Assembly: GCF_900112675.1 (NCBI RefSeq)
Contig: NZ_FOMQ01000002.1
Span: 248,001 to 312,000, forward strand
Direction: 5' to 3'
From: Paracidovorax konjaci
GTDB taxonomy: Bacteria > Pseudomonadota > Gammaproteobacteria > Burkholderiales > Burkholderiaceae_C
DNA length: 64,000 nucleotides
The notes beneath the pieces are model-generated. The model ran no database searches. It saw nothing but the letters and a program-made list of their open reading frames with translations, and was not told where the DNA came from. Made by a program: the position numbers and the translations under genes. This document shows, one piece after another, positions 35,247 to 43,705 of the stretch (the stretch's first letter is position 1; each line of letters begins with the position of its first letter).

Positions 35247-36290
35247 CTACTCCGCGCGGATGTTCTGCGAACGGATCACGCGGTCCATCTGGGCGGTGTC
35301 CGCATCGATGCGGCGCGCGAGGCCCTCGGCCGACGTACCCACCACCTGCCAGCCCTGCTGGAAGAGCTTGTCGCGCACGTCCGGCGTGCGGGCGATCTCC
35401 GCGATCAGCGCCGACAGCCTGGCCCGCACGGCCGCGGGCATGCCGGCCGGCGCTGCGAACGCATTCCAGATCTCCAGGTTGAAGTCCTTCACGCCCGCTT
35501 CGCTGAGGCTGGGAACCCCGGGCACGAGCGTGCTGCGGCCGGTCGAGGTCACGCCCAGCAGCCGGAGCTTGCCCGTGCGTTCCTGCGACAGGGCCAGCGC
35601 GGGCGGCAGCAGGGCCATCTGCAACTGCCCGCCCAGCATGCCCGTGGCCACCTGGGGGTAGCCGGGGTAGGGCACGTGCACGGGCGCGATGCCGGTGCGG
35701 GCCTTCAGCAGTTCGGTGCCCAGGTGGCCCACGGTTCCCACGCCGGGTGTGCCATAGCTCCAGCGGTCGCCTGCCTGCCGTGCCGCATCCAGGAACGTGC
35801 GGGCGTCCGCATGCGCGGGCACGCCGGCCTGGGTGGCCGGCACCGTCAGCACCAGCGGCGAGACACCCACCAGGCTGAGCGGAGCGAGGTCCTTGCGCGG
35901 GTCGTACGGCACCGCGGGGTTGATGAGCTTGGCGATCGTGAGGTTGCCGTTGATGAACAGCCCGATCGTGTGCCCGTCCGTGGCCTTGGCGACCGTGTCC
36001 GCGCCGATGTTGCCCCCGGCCCCGACCTTGTTTTCGACGATCACGGGCTGGCCAAGCGCTTGGGCGAGCGGCTCCGAGAAGGTGCGCGCCGTGAGGTCGG
36101 GCGATGAGCCGGCCGGGAACCCCACCACGATGCGCAGCGGCTTGGCGGGCCAGCCCGGAGTGGCCGATGCGGCGGGCACCTGCTGCTGCTGCGCCGACGC
36201 CCATCCGCCGGCAAGCAGGGTGGCAACGAGGCCAGCGGCCATCGCGTGGCGGCGGGAGAGGCGAGGAGAGGGTTTCACAGGGCGGGTCAT
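35247..36290 (-). CDS. Bug/TctC-family periplasmic solute-binding protein
   Basis: A 347-residue tripartite tricarboxylate transporter receptor. It has a twin-arginine-like signal sequence (RLSRRHAMAAGLVATLLAGG, cut after ASA) and the family segments WPAKPLRIVVGFPAGSSPDL, VIVENKVGAGGNIGAD, GTPGVGTVGHLGTELLK and PVHVPYPGYPQ. Bug proteins bind carboxylates or aromatic acids. They are greatly expanded in Burkholderiales and often lack adjacent TctA/TctB permease genes, as here. The ligand is unknown. Confidence 0.92.
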   Translation of the reverse strand: MTRPVKPSPRLSRRHAMAAGLVATLLAGGWASAQQQQVPAASATPGWPAKPLRIVVGFPAGSSPDLTARTFSEPLAQALGQPVIVENKVGAGGNIGADTVAKATDGHTIGLFINGNLTIAKLINPAVPYDPRKDLAPLSLVGVSPLVLTVPATQAGVPAHADARTFLDAARQAGDRWSYGTPGVGTVGHLGTELLKARTGIAPVHVPYPGYPQVATGMLGGQLQMALLPPALALSQERTGKLRLLGVTSTGRSTLVPGVPSLSEAGVKDFNLEIWNAFAAPAGMPAAVRARLSALIAEIARTPDVRDKLFQQGWQVVGTSAEGLARRIDADTAQMDRVIRSQNIRAE

Positions 36291-36327
36291 GGCAGGTGTG
36301 CAGGGCGGCCGGCAGGGACCAAAGAAA

Positions 36328-36360
36328 AAGGGCGCGCAACCCTTGCAAGGTTGCGCGCCC
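36328..36360 (-). terminator. Rho-independent terminator of rpoH
   Basis: A GC-rich stem of about 15 bp (GGGCGCGCAACC / GGTTGCGCGCCC with a short continuation) lies 46 bp downstream of the rpoH stop. On the minus strand it is followed by CTTTTTCTTT, giving a strong terminator. Confidence 0.88.
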
Positions 36361-36405
36361 GGATTATCGCGAAGCGGCAGGGCTCCCGCGCCCTGCGCCG
36401 GCAGC

Positions 36406-37347
36406 TCAGGCGTATTCCGCCAGGGCCTTCTTCATCTTCTTCATGGCGGCGACTTCGATCTGGCGGATGCGCTCGGCACTCACGCCATACACCGCCGCCA
36501 GCTCGTGCAGCGTCATGCCCCCGGAACCATCGTCGTTCACCTTGAGCCAGCGCTCTTCCACGATGCGGCGGCTGCGGTCGTCCAGCGCCGCCAGGGCGGT
36601 GGCGATGCCGTCGGTGGCCAACACGTCGCGCTGGCGCGACTCGATCATGGCGGTGGGCTCGTGCGCTCCGTCGGCCAGGTAGGCGATGGGGCCGTAGGCC
36701 TGCTCGCCATCGTCGGACGGGGAGGGGTCGAGCATCACGTCGCCGCCGGAGAGGCGCGTTTCCATCTCGATGACTTCTTCTCGCTTCACGTTCAGGTGCT
36801 GCGCCACCACATCGATCTCCTGCTCGGAGAGCGTCTCCCGGTGCGTGCCGGCGTCGGCGTTGGCGGCATTCGCCTTGAAGCCCTGCTTCATCGAGCGCAG
36901 GTTGAAGAACAGCTTGCGCTGGCTCTTGGTGGTGGCCACCTTCACCATGCGCCAGTTCTTCAGGATGTATTCGTGGATCTCCGCCTTGATCCAGTGCATG
37001 GCGTAGCTCACCAAGCGCACGTTCTGGTCGGGGTCGAACCGCTTCACGGCCTTCATGAGGCCCACGTTGCCTTCCTGGATCAGATCGCCGTGGGGCAGGC
37101 CATAGCCCAGGTATTGCCGGGCAATCGACACCACCAGGCGCAGGTGCGACATCACCATGCGGCCGGCGGCTTCCACATCGTTGTCTTCCTTCAGCCGGCG
37201 CGCATAGTTGCGCTCCTCCTCGGCCGTGAGCATGGGCAGGCGGTTGACAGCCGAGATGTAGGCGTCCAGATTGCCCAGCGGGGGGATGAGTGCCCAGGCG
37301 TTGGCCGGGGCAAGCGCGGTCGTGGCGGTCCCAGATTGAATGGTCAT
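36406..37347 (-). CDS. rpoH: RNA polymerase heat-shock sigma factor sigma-32
   Basis: A 313-residue sigma factor. Region 2 is clear (HLRLVVSIARQYLGYGLPHG, then DLIQEGNVGLMKAVKRFDP). The RpoH-box QRKLFFNLR, specific to sigma-32 factors, follows, and region 4 carries the helix-turn-helix LHELAAVYGVSAERIRQIE. It directs transcription of chaperone and protease genes. The ATG at 37347 is chosen because GAAAGGACC lies eight bases upstream; an in-frame ATG ten codons earlier lacks such a site. A CIRCE operator lies 32-58 bp upstream of this start, so HrcA probably represses it. Confidence 0.96.
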   Translation of the reverse strand: MTIQSGTATTALAPANAWALIPPLGNLDAYISAVNRLPMLTAEEERNYARRLKEDNDVEAAGRMVMSHLRLVVSIARQYLGYGLPHGDLIQEGNVGLMKAVKRFDPDQNVRLVSYAMHWIKAEIHEYILKNWRMVKVATTKSQRKLFFNLRSMKQGFKANAANADAGTHRETLSEQEIDVVAQHLNVKREEVIEMETRLSGGDVMLDPSPSDDGEQAYGPIAYLADGAHEPTAMIESRQRDVLATDGIATALAALDDRSRRIVEERWLKVNDDGSGGMTLHELAAVYGVSAERIRQIEVAAMKKMKKALAEYA

Positions 37348-37378
37348 CCCAGAGGTCCTTTCGTCCATGGCAGTCACT

Positions 37379-37405
37379 TTAGCAGTCTCTTTGAGAGAGT
37401 GCTAA
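37379..37405. promoter_or_regulatory. CIRCE operator (HrcA-binding site) upstream of rpoH
   Basis: TTAGCAGTC, nine bases, then GAGTGCTAA: one mismatch from the CIRCE consensus TTAGCACTC-N9-GAGTGCTAA. It sits 32 bp upstream of the chosen rpoH start. HrcA bound here would repress rpoH until heat shock. Confidence 0.9.
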
Positions 37406-37705
37406 GACCGAAGTTCCTGTCCCTGCGTAGGACGGGGGCGTTGCCTCGGCGGGCATTGTGCGCAAGCGGTGCATAACGCGACCAGAGCGCTGCAAGTCAT
37501 TGTCCGGAAAGCAAAATTTCCCTCCATTGGACGGAATTTCCTTCAAACCATCCCTGCCTGGGCGAACGGATTGCATGCGGTCCGAAGGCATTCGGCCAAG
37601 GGGTGGTCACGGTTTTTCACGATCTGAAAGACGCCCCATGGCCCTTCGTCGGGCACAGGGGCGGTCCTGGGAGTTCGCCTCCCCGCCCGCCCGGCAGCGC
37701 CGGCC
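37406..37705. other. Intergenic region between rpoH and the hemerythrin gene
   Basis: 300 bp between two minus-strand genes. It should hold the rpoH promoter and the 3' end of the hemerythrin transcript. A GTAGGA motif at 37427-37432 (TCCTAC in the rpoH direction) lies just upstream of CIRCE. An imperfect TTCC/GGAA dyad is present near 37528-37552. I see no credible coding sequence or T-tailed hairpin. Confidence 0.4.
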
Positions 37706-38197
37706 TCAGGCCATTTCGACCATCTCCGCCATAAGTTCTTCCTTGCGGGCCTGGAGCGTCTCGCGCATCGCGACCAGGTCCAGCTTCCGCGAGGCACGGG
37801 CCTTGACGAAGATCTCGTTGCGCTCTTCCTTCACGTGGTGGTCGATGTATTCGCCCAGCACGGTGACCTTGGCGTCGAACTTGTCGTCGGCCAGATCGGC
37901 GCCCTGGATCTGGGCGATCAGGTCCTTGGCGCTGGCATGTTCCACCTCGGCTTCGTCGAGCAGGTCGGTTTCCTTGAGCGCTTCCCGGAGCGCGGGGTAG
38001 AAGATTTCCTCTTCGATCTGCGCGTGCACCGTCAACTCGATGCAGATCTGCTGCGCCAATTCCAGCTTCTTGGCGGCAGCGCTCTTGGCTTTCGAGCCGA
38101 CCAGTTCATCGTATTCCTTGAACATCTTCTTGACCTTGCGGTGGTCGGCATCGAGTAGGGTGCAGGCGTCGGGAGCGGAACGTGGGGTCGTGGGCAT
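37706..38197 (-). CDS. Hemerythrin HHE-domain protein
   Basis: A 163-residue four-helix protein of the hemerythrin/HHE family. Di-iron ligand candidates are spaced along the helices: DADHRKVKKMF, VHAQIEEEIFYP, EHASAKDLI and YIDHHVKEERNEIF. Such proteins bind oxygen or nitric oxide or protect iron centres. The ATG at 38197 is preceded by AAGGAAATACC. It lies 189 bp downstream of ftsY, probably in a separate transcript. Confidence 0.88.
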   Translation of the reverse strand: MPTTPRSAPDACTLLDADHRKVKKMFKEYDELVGSKAKSAAAKKLELAQQICIELTVHAQIEEEIFYPALREALKETDLLDEAEVEHASAKDLIAQIQGADLADDKFDAKVTVLGEYIDHHVKEERNEIFVKARASRKLDLVAMRETLQARKEELMAEMVEMA

Positions 38198-38386
38198 GGT
38201 ATTTCCTTGGTGTTGTCGGGAAATTCCATTGTCTTTTTGCCCTCTTGCGGCGCCGTAGGAAGGCGGCCTGTGTTCCCGTATTCCGAGTGCGATTCGGGGT
38301 ATACGTCCGGCTCCTGTCGAGATCTCCCGGCAATTGTCTCGAATGCCGCGGTGCACGGGGCGAGACGCCCCATGCCCGGGCCGCCG

Positions 38387-39853
38387 TCAGGCGAGCAGCG
38401 CCTGCGCGAATTCGCGTGCGTCGAAGGTTTCGAGGTCTTCGAGTTTCTCGCCCACGCCGACGAAATACACGGGCACGGGCCGTTCCTGGGCGATGGCCGC
38501 CAGCACGCCGCCCTTGGCGGTGCCATCGAGCTTGGTGACGATCAGGCCCGTGAGCTGGAGCGCATCGTCGAAGGCCCGCACCTGGGCGAGGGCGTTCTGC
38601 CCGGTGTTGCCGTCGATCACGAGCAACACCTCGTGCGGCGCCGTGCCATCGGCCTTGGTGATCACGCGCTTGATCTTCTGCAGCTCCTGCATGAGGTGCA
38701 GTTGCGTGGGCAGGCGGCCGGCCGTGTCCACCAGCACCACGTCCTTGCCGCGTGCCTTGCCGGCGCTGACGGCATCGAAACTCACGGCCGCCGGGTCGCC
38801 GCCTTCCTGGCTGACGATCTCCACTGTATTGCGGTCGGCCCAGACGCCGAGCTGCTCGCGCGCGGCGGCGCGGAACGTGTCGGCCGCGGCCAGCAGCACG
38901 GCGGCGCCTTCGTTGGCGAGGTGCTTGGTGAGCTTGCCGATGGAGGTGGTCTTGCCCGCGCCGTTGACACCGGCCACCATGATCACGGTGGGCGTGTGGC
39001 GCCCGATCTCCAGCGGCTTTTCGAGCGGGCGCAGCAGGTCGGCCAGTGCATCGGCCAGCAGCGCCTTCACGGCCGCGGGATCGGTGGCCTTGGCCTCCTT
39101 CACGCGGCGCTTGAGGTCGCGCAGCAAGTGTTCGGTCGCCTTCACGCCGGTGTCCGCCATCAGCAGGGCTTCTTCGAGTTCTTCATAAAGCGCGTCGCTG
39201 ATCTGCGTGCCGGTGAAGACGGTGGCGATGCTTCCTCCGGTCTTGCGCAGGCCGTTCTTGAGCCGGTCGAGCCAACCTTTGCGCTCCTCGGGCGCGGGGG
39301 GCGGCACGGGCGCGGGAGATGCTGCAGGAGCCGGCGGCAAGGGTTGCGGTGCAGGCGAAGGCGGCGGGACCGGCACGGGCGCACGCACCGGTGCGGGGGC
39401 CGCAGCGGGCAGGGGCGCAGGTGCCGGGAGATGCGCAGGCGGCACCGGCGCAGGTGCAGGATTCGCAGGTGTCGGAACGACGGGCGCAGGGGCCGCGGCG
39501 GGCACGGCCGGGGGCACCGGGGCATTCGCCGGTACCTGGGGTATGGCCGGTGCCGGGGGCGGCGGCACGGCCACCGGAGGTGCGGGCAATGGGGCCGGCG
39601 GCTGAGGCGCAGGCGAGGCAGGCGGCGTGGCCGGCGAGGGGGCCTTGGCGAACTGGTTGCGCAGCCAGCCGAGTGCGCCGGTGGCTGCAGGGGGCTCCGC
39701 CGCGGCGGTGGGCACGGGTGCAGGTGCCTGCACCTGCGCGGGTGCGGCCGCAGGCGCTTCGGGCGCAGCGGTTCCGGGTGTGGCCGACGGCGGGGTGGAG
39801 GGCACCTCGGCGGGTGGCGGTGGGGCGGGCTTTTTCTTGAAAAAACTGAACAT
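38387..39853 (-). CDS. ftsY: Signal recognition particle receptor FtsY with long Pro/Ala-rich N-terminus
   Basis: A 488-residue SRP receptor GTPase that targets ribosomes making membrane proteins to the translocon. The NG domain occupies about residues 192-488, with GVNGAGKTTSIGKL (P-loop), DTAGRLPT and TKLDGTAKGG. The first 190 residues are dominated by Pro and Ala instead of the acidic A domain of E. coli FtsY. Two basic amphipathic segments flank that linker (GWLRNQFAK near 62 and GWLDRLKNGLRK near 193) and are the likely membrane anchors. It diverges from the M16 peptidase gene with only 29 bp between the start codons. Confidence 0.95.
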   Translation of the reverse strand: MFSFFKKKPAPPPPAEVPSTPPSATPGTAAPEAPAAAPAQVQAPAPVPTAAAEPPAATGALGWLRNQFAKAPSPATPPASPAPQPPAPLPAPPVAVPPPPAPAIPQVPANAPVPPAVPAAAPAPVVPTPANPAPAPVPPAHLPAPAPLPAAAPAPVRAPVPVPPPSPAPQPLPPAPAASPAPVPPPAPEERKGWLDRLKNGLRKTGGSIATVFTGTQISDALYEELEEALLMADTGVKATEHLLRDLKRRVKEAKATDPAAVKALLADALADLLRPLEKPLEIGRHTPTVIMVAGVNGAGKTTSIGKLTKHLANEGAAVLLAAADTFRAAAREQLGVWADRNTVEIVSQEGGDPAAVSFDAVSAGKARGKDVVLVDTAGRLPTQLHLMQELQKIKRVITKADGTAPHEVLLVIDGNTGQNALAQVRAFDDALQLTGLIVTKLDGTAKGGVLAAIAQERPVPVYFVGVGEKLEDLETFDAREFAQALLA

Positions 39854-39882
39854 CGGCGGGTTCTTAGAATCGCAGCCATTCT

Positions 39883-41334
39883 ATGAAACGCGCACTTACC
39901 CTTCTGGGCCTGTTGGCCTGCGTGCATGCCGGGGCGCAATCCCCCGCCGCCACGACCGTCCCTGCCCCCACGTCCGCGGAGGGCTCCCAGCCCGGCGCAC
40001 AGGCGCCCAGCGTGCGCCAGTACACGCTGCGCAACGGCATGCAGCTGTTCGTGCAGCCCGACCGGCGCGCCCCCACGGCGGTGCACATGGTCTGGGTGCG
40101 CGTGGGCTCGATGGACGAGGTGGACGGCACCTCCGGCGTGGCCCACGCGCTGGAGCACATGATGTTCAAGGGCACGAAGACCGTGCCGCCCGGCCAGTTC
40201 TCGCGCCGGGTCGCCGCGCTGGGCGGGCAGGAGAACGCCTTCACCAACCGCGACTACACGGGCTACTACCAGCAGATCCCCGCCAGGCGGCTCGCGGAGG
40301 TCATGCGCCTCGAATCGGATCGGTTCGCCCACAACCAGTGGCCGGACGCGGAGTTCAAGAAAGAGATCGAGGTCATCAAGGAAGAGCGCCGCATGCGCAC
40401 CGACGACCAGCCCCGCGCGGCGCTGATCGAGCAATTGAATGCCGCGGTCTTCACGTCCTCGCCGTACCGCCGCCCGGTGGTCGGCTGGATGAGCGATCTC
40501 GATGCGATGACGCCCGACGACGTGCGCGCCTTCCATCGCCAGTGGTATGTGCCCGCCAATGCCGCCGTGGTGGTGGCCGGCGATGTGGACCCGGATGCCG
40601 TCCGTGCGCTCGCCGAGCAGACCTATGGTCGCATCCCCGTGCGGGCCGTGCCCACCCGCAAGCCGCGCACCGAGCCCGCGCAGCGCGGCCTGCGCCGCAT
40701 CGATTTCAAGGCACCGGCCGAGCAGGCTTTCGTGGCGCTGGCCTTCCGCGTGCCCAGCGTGGAGCGGCTGGAGGGCCTGGCCGATTCCGACCGCGATGCG
40801 CTGGCGCTCATGGTGCTTTCGGGTGTGCTGAGCGGCTACGACGGCGCGCGCCTGGACCGCGCGCTGAGCCAGGGCGCCGACCGCGTGGCCGACGGCGCGG
40901 ACAGCGGTGCCTCGGTCATGGGCCGGGGCCCCAGCCTTTTCCTGCTCACGGGCGTGCCGGCCGCCGGCAAGACCGCGCAGGAGGTCGAGGCCGCGCTGCG
41001 CGCCGAGGTGGCGCGCGTGGCGCGCGACGGCGTGGGCGATGCCGAACTCTCCCGCGTGAAGACCCAGTGGGCGGCCTCCACCATCTATGCCCGCGATTCG
41101 CTGCAGGCGCAGGCGAGCGACCTGGGCAGCAACTGGGTGCAGGGCCTGCCGTCCGACGCCGACGCCCGCCTGCTCGCGCTCTTGCGCGCCGTGACGCCCG
41201 CCCAGGTGCAGGCCGTCGCCGCGCGCTACTTCGGCGACGATCAGCTCACGGTGGCGACGCTGCTGCCCCAGCCCGTGGCCCCCGGCACCCGCCGTCCGGC
41301 CGCGCCCGCGAATGCCGATGGGCGCATGCACTGA
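39883..41334 (+). CDS. M16-family zinc peptidase, catalytic subunit
   Basis: A 483-residue exported insulinase-family peptidase. A signal peptide (MKRALTLLGLLACVHAGA) precedes the M16 domain. The inverted zinc motif HALEH (H88, E91, H92) is intact, with a downstream Glu in the KKEIEVIKEER region as third ligand. M16 pairs degrade small or unfolded peptides in the periplasm. It is followed 156 bp later by a non-catalytic partner; the two normally form a dimer. Confidence 0.92.
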   Translation: MKRALTLLGLLACVHAGAQSPAATTVPAPTSAEGSQPGAQAPSVRQYTLRNGMQLFVQPDRRAPTAVHMVWVRVGSMDEVDGTSGVAHALEHMMFKGTKTVPPGQFSRRVAALGGQENAFTNRDYTGYYQQIPARRLAEVMRLESDRFAHNQWPDAEFKKEIEVIKEERRMRTDDQPRAALIEQLNAAVFTSSPYRRPVVGWMSDLDAMTPDDVRAFHRQWYVPANAAVVVAGDVDPDAVRALAEQTYGRIPVRAVPTRKPRTEPAQRGLRRIDFKAPAEQAFVALAFRVPSVERLEGLADSDRDALALMVLSGVLSGYDGARLDRALSQGADRVADGADSGASVMGRGPSLFLLTGVPAAGKTAQEVEAALRAEVARVARDGVGDAELSRVKTQWAASTIYARDSLQAQASDLGSNWVQGLPSDADARLLALLRAVTPAQVQAVAARYFGDDQLTVATLLPQPVAPGTRRPAAPANADGRMH

Positions 41335-41490
41335 TGCGCTGCGCGCTCCTCCGTGGCCTTCGGCGGGCTCGCGCGGCACGGACGGCGGCAAGGGCCCTCG
41401 GACGGCTGAGCCCGCCTCCCAATGCGCGTGCCAGCGGCGCGATGGATCACCGAGGCGGCTGTCCGCAGCCGCCGGAAAGAAGAACTTCCG

Positions 41491-42855
41491 ATGATGACTT
41501 TTGCTATTAAAAAAGTAGCTGCTCGTGCAGTGTTTGCGGCGGCATGCGGCCTGCTGGCCACGCAATCTGCCTGGGCGCTGCTGCCCATCCAGCACTGGAC
41601 GGAGGCCAATGGCGCCCGCGTCTGGCTGGTCGAGAGCCCGGGCATCCCGATGGTGGATGTGCAGGTCGATTTCGACGCCGGCACCCGGCGCGACCCCGCG
41701 CCGCAGGCCGGCCTGGCGGCCGCCGCGGCGGCTATGGCGTCCAAGGGCGTGCGCGGCGGCGAAGGCGGCGAGCCCGCGATGGACGAGAACGCCCTGGGCG
41801 AGGCATGGGCCGACCTGGGTGCCAGCCTGTCGGCCTCGGCCGAGCGCGATGGCCTGAGCTATTCGCTCAGGTCGCTCACCGACGCCGGCCTGCTGGACCG
41901 CGCCGCGCGGCTGGCCGCGCGGCAGATCGCCCAGCCCGCCTTCCCGCAGGACGTCTGGCAGCGCGAGCGCGCACGCTGGAGCGCATCGCTGAAGGAGGCC
42001 GAGACCCGTCCCGGCACGGTGGCCGGCAAGGCGTTCGCGCAGGCCGTCTTCGGCAGCCATCCCTACGGGCAGCGCACCACGCCCGAGACGCTCGCGCGCA
42101 TCGAGGTGGCGGACCTGCAGGCCTTCCACACGCGCTACCTGCAGGCCTGCCGGGCCCGCGTGAGCATCGTGGGCGCCGTCACGCGCGCGCAGGCCCAGAC
42201 CCTGGCGCAGACGCTGCTCGCGCGCCTGCCCGCATCGGATGCCACCGGCTGCGCGCCGCTGCCCGCCGTGCCGCGCGTACAGGCGCTGGACAAGCCGGTG
42301 GAAGAGAAGATTCCGTTTGCTTCGGCGCAGGCGCACGTGCTGATCGGCCAGCCGAGCTTTCCCCGCAAGGACCCGGACTTCCTCGCGCTGCTGGTGGGCA
42401 ACCACATCCTGGGCGGCGGCGGGTTCACGTCGCGGCTGACCGAGGAGGTGCGCGAAAAGCGGGGCCTGAGCTACAGCGTCTACAGCCAGTTCTCCCCGGG
42501 GCTGGATGCGGGGCCCTTCGCCATCGGCCTGCAGACCCGTCCGGACCAGGCGGAGCAGGCCGTGAAGGTCTCGCGCGAGGTGCTGGCCCGCTTCGTCGCC
42601 GAGGGCCCGACTGCCGCCGAGCTGCGCGCGGCCAAGGACAACCTCATCGGCGGCTTCGCGCTGCGCATCGACAGCAACCGCAAGCTGCTGGGCAACGTGG
42701 TCAACATCGCCTGGAACGACCTGCCGCTGGATTACCTGGAGCACTGGACCGACCGCGTGGAGGCCCTCACCGCGGCCGACATCCGCGCCGCGCTGGCGCG
42801 CAAGCTGCAGCCGGACCGCATGGTGACCGTGGTGGTCGGCGGGAGCGCGCCATGA
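41491..42855 (+). CDS. M16-family peptidase-like protein, non-catalytic partner
   Basis: A 454-residue exported M16 homologue. The position equivalent to the zinc motif has no HxxEH (the region around ENALGEAWADLGAS is degenerate), so it is probably the substrate-binding half of a heterodimer with the preceding gene. The C-terminal half keeps family motifs such as GGGGFTSRLTEEVREKRGLSYS. The signal peptide starts MMTFAIKKVAARAVFAAACG. The DNA coding FAIKKVAA contains a copy of a dispersed palindrome (41501-41521). It overlaps rsmD by four bases. Confidence 0.9.
   Translation: MMTFAIKKVAARAVFAAACGLLATQSAWALLPIQHWTEANGARVWLVESPGIPMVDVQVDFDAGTRRDPAPQAGLAAAAAAMASKGVRGGEGGEPAMDENALGEAWADLGASLSASAERDGLSYSLRSLTDAGLLDRAARLAARQIAQPAFPQDVWQRERARWSASLKEAETRPGTVAGKAFAQAVFGSHPYGQRTTPETLARIEVADLQAFHTRYLQACRARVSIVGAVTRAQAQTLAQTLLARLPASDATGCAPLPAVPRVQALDKPVEEKIPFASAQAHVLIGQPSFPRKDPDFLALLVGNHILGGGGFTSRLTEEVREKRGLSYSVYSQFSPGLDAGPFAIGLQTRPDQAEQAVKVSREVLARFVAEGPTAAELRAAKDNLIGGFALRIDSNRKLLGNVVNIAWNDLPLDYLEHWTDRVEALTAADIRAALARKLQPDRMVTVVVGGSAP
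41501..41521 (+). repeat. Partial dispersed palindrome embedded in a signal-peptide-coding sequence
   Basis: TTGCTA-N9-TAGCTG has the same 21-bp layout as the core of the 45-bp repeats, with two changed bases at the end, and lacks the 24-nt tail. It lies in frame within codons 4-11 of the second M16 gene. It also resembles another AT-rich palindrome I recall as common in Comamonadaceae. Confidence 0.55.
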
Positions 42856-43517
42856 GCCGCGCCCCTGCACGGCCCGGTGCATCCGCACCCCGCCCGGCGG
42901 CCAGGAACGCGGGCTCTGCGCGTGCCGCTGCCGGCCCCGCTGCCGCGCCGGAGCCCGCGCACCGCGGCGCGGGCGAAGTGCGGATCATCGGCGGCCAATG
43001 GAAGCGCACGCGCCTGCCGGTGCTGCAGCGGCCGGGGCTGCGGCCCACGCCGGACCGCGTGCGCGAAACCCTGTTCAACTGGCTGGGCCAGGACCTCGCC
43101 GGCTGGCATTGCGTCGATGCGTTCGCCGGCACCGGCGTGCTGGGCCTGGAGGCCGCGTCGCGCGGCGCGGCCGAGGTACTGCTCGTCGAGGGCGATGCCG
43201 GGCTGGCCGAGCAGTTGCGCAAGTCGTGCGACAAGCTGGGCGCCAAGACCGTGCGCGTGCAGCGCGGCGATGGCCTGGCCGCGCTGCGCCAGCGGGCCCC
43301 GCGCTCCACGCATTTGGTGCTGCTCGATCCGCCGTTCGAGGGCGGGCTGTTCGAAGCCGCGCTCGCCGCCGCCGTCCCCAGCCTGGCCGACGACGGGTGG
43401 GTCTACCTCGAAGCGCCGCAGGCCTGGGACGATGCCGCGCTCGCGCCCTTCGGGTTGGCCGTGCACCGGCACCTGCGGGCGGGCGCCGTGCATGCCCACT
43501 TGCTGCGCAAGGTATAG
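42852..43517 (+). CDS. rsmD: 16S rRNA (guanine-966-N2)-methyltransferase
   Basis: A 221-residue RsmD protein. An Ala-rich extension of about 40 residues precedes the core. The core shows VRIIGGQWKRTRLPVL, RPTPDRVRETLFNWL, the SAM-binding DAFAGTGVLGLEAASRGA and the catalytic LLDPPFEGG (DPPF). It methylates G966 of 16S rRNA. The start overlaps the M16 stop (ATGA), and an internal start near VRIIGG cannot be excluded. It is followed two bases after its TAG by repeat copy C, then coaD. Confidence 0.94.
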   Translation: MSRAPARPGASAPRPAARNAGSARAAAGPAAAPEPAHRGAGEVRIIGGQWKRTRLPVLQRPGLRPTPDRVRETLFNWLGQDLAGWHCVDAFAGTGVLGLEAASRGAAEVLLVEGDAGLAEQLRKSCDKLGAKTVRVQRGDGLAALRQRAPRSTHLVLLDPPFEGGLFEAALAAAVPSLADDGWVYLEAPQAWDDAALAPFGLAVHRHLRAGAVHAHLLRKV

Positions 43518-43519
43518 AT

Positions 43520-43564
43520 TGCTATAAATTAGATAGCAAACTATTCAATGGAATCGGAGGCATG
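43520..43564 (+). repeat. 45-bp dispersed 3'-flanking repeat, copy C
   Basis: TTGCTA, nine AT-rich bases, TAGCAA, then ACTATTCAATGG and a tail ending GGAGGCAT. It begins two bases after the rsmD stop in the sense orientation. It shares the C variant (ATTCAATG) with copy D, while copies A and B have ATTGAATG. Confidence 0.88.
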
Positions 43565-43705
43565 GGGTCGATTCCATCGGATCCCGCGAGTCCGGGCCGG
43601 GAGCGACAGGGGCGGGCGGGGCACGCTGCAATAATCCGCCCCACGGCCGTCGCGCGGGGAGCGCGCGGCCCCCGCATCAGCCCACGCACAGGAGCACCGT
43701 CCGCC

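Noticed and set aside
39290-39830. Tandem-like GC-rich repeats (CGG, GCAGG and CCGG patterns)
   Set aside because: They are the coding consequence of the Pro/Ala-rich FtsY arm and are not a satellite or CRISPR-like array.
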